A DNA stretch of 64,000 nucleotides from CAYQOX01 sp964419335 (GTDB lineage: Bacteria; Hinthialibacterota; Hinthialibacteria; Hinthialibacterales; Hinthialibacteraceae), in assembly GCA_964419335.1 (NCBI GenBank), contig CAYQOX010000021.1, positions 8,959 through 72,958 on the forward strand. The letters run 5' to 3'. The number at the start of each line of letters is the position of its first letter. Positions within the stretch are counted from its first letter, which is position 1. The notes under the pieces are model-generated. The model saw only the letters and a list, made by a program, of their open reading frames with translations. It made no database searches and was not told where the DNA came from. The translations under genes were made by a program, and so were the position numbers. This document shows, piece after piece, positions 60,742 to 64,000 of this stretch.

Positions 60742-62511
60742 TTACAAGCGGATTTTTAGGCCTAGTTCAGTCAATTGAGAGGAATCTACCGCAGAGGGTG
60801 CACCTTCCATCACCGCTTGTGCCCGTTGATTTTTGGGAAAAGCAATGACTTGGCGAATGTTCGGTTCGTGCAGCATAAGCATAAGTAAGCGATCAAATCC
60901 AAAGGCAATGCCGCCATGGGGTGGGGCTCCATAGCGGAAGGCGTCAAGTAAGAAGCCGAATTTTTCTTCGGCCGATTTTTCGTCGATCCCCAAGGCTTTG
61001 AACATTCGATACTGCACATCGCGGCGGTGAATACGAATGCTTCCACCCCCAAGTTCGATGCCGTTTAGCACCATATCATAGGCAAGGGAACGCACCGCAA
61101 AAGGCTCGGTCTCAAACTTGTCAAGATCCTCGGGATGCGGAGCGGTGAAGGGGTGATGGCTGGGGGTGGGGTTGCCATCATCATCTTTTTCGAACATTGG
61201 CCATTCAACAATCCAAAGGAAATGGTCTTCCATGGGATCGAAAAGTTGTTTCTGTTCGGCGATATGCAGACGCAGATGTGCCAAACTGGCATAGACTACA
61301 TCGGGTTCATCGGCAACGAAGAGAAGAATATCACCCGGTTCGGCTGAAAAGCGTTCAATGAGTTGGTTTTGGAGTTCTTCACCAAAGAATTTAACAATGT
61401 TGGATTCCAGGCCGCTTTCGCCATATTTCATCCAGGCGAGCCCTTTCGCTCCATAGATACTCGCCTCGGTGGTTAGATCGTCGATTTCTTTACGGCTATA
61501 AGAAGCCCCGCCTTTGACACAAATACCGGAAATTTTTCCACCTTTTTCGAGAACACTGCGAAATACTTTGAAATCCGATTTTGCGCCGATATCGCCGACA
61601 TCTTTAAGTTCCAGGGCAAAGCGCATATCGGGGCGGTCACAGCCAAATCGTTCCATGGATTCACCATAAGTAAGGCGTGGAAAGGGAGTTGAAAGTTCTT
61701 TTCCAAGAAGATCTTTCCATAAGCGCACCATCAAACCTTCCATAATGGTATAAATATCTTCGGGGGTGACGAAAGACATTTCCACGTCAATTTGGGTGAA
61801 TTCGGGTTGCCGGTCTTTGCGCTGATCTTCATCGCGGAAGCATTTCACGATTTGGAAATAACGATCGAGGCCCCCAATCATGCATAACTGTTTATAAATT
61901 TGGGGAGATTGGGGTAGAGCGAAAAATTCACCGGGAGAAATTCGGCTTGGGACTAAGAAATCCCGGGCCCCTTCTGGGGTGGATTTACTTAAGACCGGGG
62001 TTTCTACTTCGATGAATCCTTGTTCTGCAAAATAATTCCGCACCGCGGTAGCGCATTGGCTGCGGAATATCATTGCATTCCGCATACTGGTGCGTCGCAG
62101 ATCCAAAAAGCGGTATTTCAAACGTACTTCTTCGCCAACGTCGATATGATCATCGATGGGGAAGGGAGGCGTTTCCGATTCACTAAAAATGTGAGTCTCA
62201 TTGATAACCACTTCCACCTCACCCGTGGGGATAGAGGGATTGATGGTCCCTTCAGGCCGCTGACGGACGATGCCGGTTATACCGATGCAAAACTCATTGC
62301 GCAATTGATTGGCGAGTTCGTGTAAGGATTTATTTTCTTGGGGATCGAAGACTAACTGAGCATGTCCGGTTCGATCGCGCAGATCGATAAAAATCACACC
62401 TCCATGGTCTCGCCAATGCCAAACCCAGCCGCATAGAGAGATCATTTGACCGATATGGGAAGTGCGTAAATCGCCGCAGTAATGAGTACGTTTGATGGTA
62501 TCGTATGACAT
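60742..62511 (-). CDS. aspS: Aspartyl-tRNA synthetase, bacterial type
   Basis: The 589-residue length fits bacterial AspRS with its GAD insertion. The N-terminal OB fold has GQMISLCGWVWHWRDHGGVI. Class II motif 2 is visible in YFQIVKCFRDEDQRKDRQ and motif 3 in GIAFGFDRLLMLMLHEPN. QSPQIYKQLCMIGG and GARDFLVPSRISPGEFFALP are typical of AspRS. The last part, GGSIRIHRRDVQYRMFKALG, binds ATP and the tRNA end. It may be discriminating or non-discriminating AspRS; the sequence was not analysed for that. It is a single gene on its strand, with AT-rich spacers on both sides. Confidence 0.97.
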   Translation of the reverse strand: MSYDTIKRTHYCGDLRTSHIGQMISLCGWVWHWRDHGGVIFIDLRDRTGHAQLVFDPQENKSLHELANQLRNEFCIGITGIVRQRPEGTINPSIPTGEVEVVINETHIFSESETPPFPIDDHIDVGEEVRLKYRFLDLRRTSMRNAMIFRSQCATAVRNYFAEQGFIEVETPVLSKSTPEGARDFLVPSRISPGEFFALPQSPQIYKQLCMIGGLDRYFQIVKCFRDEDQRKDRQPEFTQIDVEMSFVTPEDIYTIMEGLMVRLWKDLLGKELSTPFPRLTYGESMERFGCDRPDMRFALELKDVGDIGAKSDFKVFRSVLEKGGKISGICVKGGASYSRKEIDDLTTEASIYGAKGLAWMKYGESGLESNIVKFFGEELQNQLIERFSAEPGDILLFVADEPDVVYASLAHLRLHIAEQKQLFDPMEDHFLWIVEWPMFEKDDDGNPTPSHHPFTAPHPEDLDKFETEPFAVRSLAYDMVLNGIELGGGSIRIHRRDVQYRMFKALGIDEKSAEEKFGFLLDAFRYGAPPHGGIAFGFDRLLMLMLHEPNIRQVIAFPKNQRAQAVMEGAPSAVDSSQLTELGLKIRL

Positions 62512-62681
62512 GGTAATTCTATCCTTTTTTGCTTAACAGGATTCGTGATAGTACAATATATCCACGAACGGGGTGAATGCGAAGCTATAAGAGGGTAATT
62601 CTTTGTTATAATCTAGGATTCCTTTCTTTGAAAGGTTTGAAATAAATAAAAGTAAGGTTTAAGAACACTTTTTATTGGATC

Positions 62682-62714
62682 GTCAATAGTAATTGGTTAG
62701 AAATTACTATTGAC
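62682..62714. promoter_or_regulatory. Perfect inverted repeat overlapping the dnaJ -35 (candidate operator)
   Basis: The 13-base arms GTCAATAGTAATT and AATTACTATTGAC are separated by GGTTAGA. The second arm contains TTGAC of the candidate -35. It is not a CIRCE element, so HrcA is not implied. Confidence 0.5.
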
Positions 62715-62738
62715 TGATTTAGAAAAGGTTTTTTACTA
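62710..62738 (+). promoter_or_regulatory. Candidate sigma-70 promoter of dnaJ
   Basis: TTGACT (62710-62715) and TTACTA (62733-62738) are separated by 17 bases, about 100 bases before the dnaJ start. The remainder of the spacer 62512-62838 contains no recognised gene. Confidence 0.45.
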
Positions 62739-62838
62739 ATGGGATAGGTAATAGGTCCGTATTTTGCGGTATTAAGAGTAAAAAGTTTGTAAAATGATTA
62801 AGGTTCGTGTCACATTGACTCAACCAGAGGGATAGGAT

Positions 62839-63990
62839 ATGGCCACAATGGCAGACAAACGAGATTATTATGAGGTATTAGGGGTTTCCCGGAGTGCGTC
62901 AAAGGAAGAAATAAAAAAAGCCTATCGGAAATTGGCGCTAAAATATCATCCGGATCGAAACCCAGGAGACAAAAAAGCAGAAAACAAATTTAAAGAAGCG
63001 ACGGAAGCGTATGAAATCTTAAGTGATGAGAGTAAACGCAGGAATTATGATCAGTTTGGTCATGCTGGTGTAGGCAGTGGCTTTGACGCCGGAGGTTTTG
63101 GCGGTGGCGCTGCTTTCCGTGATTTCCAAGACATTTTTGGTGATTTCAGTGATATCTTTGGTGAGTTTTTTGGCGGAGGCGCACGCACGCGTGGTGGACG
63201 GCGGAGCCGAGTTCGCCGCGGGGATGACCTTCGCTATGATTTAGAAATTACCTTAATGGAGGCCTACCAAGGTACAGAAAAGCATATTGAGGTTCCGCGC
63301 CAGACGATGTGCGATGGATGTCAGGGAAGCGGATGTGCCCCGGGGCATAAGCCTTCTACCTGTCCTCAATGTCGTGGTACCGGACAAATCAGCATGACCC
63401 AAGGATTTTTCAGTATCTCGCGAACCTGTAATCGCTGCGGCGGAGCGGGAACCATCATCACCAATCCCTGTGTGAAATGTCATGGCACCGGACGGGTGAT
63501 GACCCGTAACAAAGTCCATGTCAAAGTTCCGCCGGGTGCGTTGACAGGATTGAAACTAAAAGTCTCAGGGGAAGGCGAAGCCGGATTAAACGGTGGGCCT
63601 CCCGGTGATTTGTATATTGTCATCATCGTACAGCCGCATGAGATTTTCGATCGTGAAGGCGACGATATCATCTGTGAGGTGCCAATATCTATCACCCAAG
63701 CGGCGTTAGGTACAGAAATGAAGGTGCCTACTTTGGATGGGAAAGTAAAAATGAAAATTCCTGCGGGTACGCAAACGGGGAAAGTTTTCCGACTTTCGGG
63801 CAAAGGAATGCCGAGTTTGCGTGGTTACGGTCATGGGGATCAATTGGTCCGCGTCGTGGTTGAAACCCCCAAGCGATTGACGCCTCGACAGCGAGAATTG
63901 CTGGAAGAATTTGCTCAAATTAGTGGTGAAGAAACCAATCCGCAAAGCCGTTCTTTCTTTGATAAAGTGAGAGAAGTGCTTGGCGGTTAA
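62839..63990 (+). CDS. dnaJ: Chaperone protein DnaJ
   Basis: The complete 383-residue class I DnaJ. The J domain (about 8-73) contains HPD in LKYHPDRNPGDKKAE. A Gly/Phe-rich region (about 78-130) precedes four zinc repeats: CDGCQGSG (from about 158), CPQCRGTG, CNRCGGAG and CVKCHGTG (about 211). The substrate-binding C-terminal domain has VPPGALTGLKLKVSGEGEAG. It stimulates DnaK ATPase and delivers substrates. dnaK and grpE are not in the window; usually they adjoin. ATG 62839 follows AGAGG by 8 bases. The gene ends 10 bases before the window edge. Confidence 0.97.
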   Translation: MATMADKRDYYEVLGVSRSASKEEIKKAYRKLALKYHPDRNPGDKKAENKFKEATEAYEILSDESKRRNYDQFGHAGVGSGFDAGGFGGGAAFRDFQDIFGDFSDIFGEFFGGGARTRGGRRSRVRRGDDLRYDLEITLMEAYQGTEKHIEVPRQTMCDGCQGSGCAPGHKPSTCPQCRGTGQISMTQGFFSISRTCNRCGGAGTIITNPCVKCHGTGRVMTRNKVHVKVPPGALTGLKLKVSGEGEAGLNGGPPGDLYIVIIVQPHEIFDREGDDIICEVPISITQAALGTEMKVPTLDGKVKMKIPAGTQTGKVFRLSGKGMPSLRGYGHGDQLVRVVVETPKRLTPRQRELLEEFAQISGEETNPQSRSFFDKVREVLGG

Positions 63991-64000
63991 ATTCCTTTGG

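Noticed and set aside
62682..62714. CIRCE/HrcA operator upstream of dnaJ
   Set aside because: The arms GTCAATAGTAATT do not match the TTAGCACTC consensus of CIRCE; it is reported only as an unknown palindrome.
1..64000. rRNA, tRNA, CRISPR, insertion sequence or prophage
   Set aside because: No 16S/23S-like segments, cloverleaf-like sequences, repeat-spacer arrays, transposase or phage genes were recognised when reading the gene-free stretches on both strands.

Overview
The window reads as a chromosomal stretch from a Gram-negative, free-living bacterium. Evidence for an outer membrane and envelope systems: ExbB/ExbD, a LolD/LolE-like ABC pair, a BMP-type lipoprotein, an HldE-like heptose nucleotidyltransferase and pseudopilins. 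The mix of a Tat-leader Gfo/Idh/MocA oxidoreductase, a DUF1080 protein, secreted PQQ-like propellers with LamG, a C25 (gingipain-like) peptidase with CARDB modules, HEAT and TPR exported proteins and orphan pseudopilins resembles Planctomycetes/Lentisphaerae and neighbouring candidate phyla (Hydrogenedentes- or Sumerlaeota-like). That placement is inference. No rRNA, tRNA, CRISPR array, IS element or prophage was recognised.

Layout. 1-6672: a gapless plus-strand run with the end of a Wzz-like chain-length protein, a membrane glycosyltransferase, and a BMP-type nucleoside ABC importer (lipoprotein, double ATPase, two permeases). 6931-19575: a plus-strand run of 12 genes ending at a strong hairpin. 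It contains an HD hydrolase, a molybdate/tungstate ABC importer whose binding protein carries two ModA-like domains, MoaD, MoeB/ThiF-like E1, a half-size TSUP protein, an unknown double-anchored protein, a LolE/FtsX-like permease, a LolD-like ATPase and two secreted propeller proteins, one of which also carries LamG and methyltransferase-like regions. This is the best candidate for an undescribed functional unit.

19623-36900: an aldo/keto reductase diverging from a Tat-leader oxidoreductase plus HEAT protein; a minus-strand argC, giant C25 peptidase and TPR protein; an exported VOC protein; an enolase-superfamily epimerase diverging from a phosphotriesterase-like protein; a small membrane protein and a CDF transporter. 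36948-43929: split transketolase, a pseudopilin, HldE-C-like protein, dnaB followed by a stand-alone XPB-associated-domain protein, and a MogA/MoaB protein that completes the molybdopterin theme.

44223-49760: a compact ExbB-ExbD-TPR-VWA operon in which a TonB-like membrane anchor is joined to a von Willebrand A domain. 49992-60133: a second pseudopilin, a coiled-coil/methyltransferase pair, a sulfatase-like protein, DUF1080, TPR, and a three-repeat secreted protein preceded by a 9-codon leader ORF with an almost ideal Shine-Dalgarno site. 60134-63990: aspS and dnaJ, set in AT-rich spacers that contain inverted repeats and two near-identical 19-nt words flanking aspS. Convergent gene pairs are mostly separated by clear bidirectional hairpin terminators.
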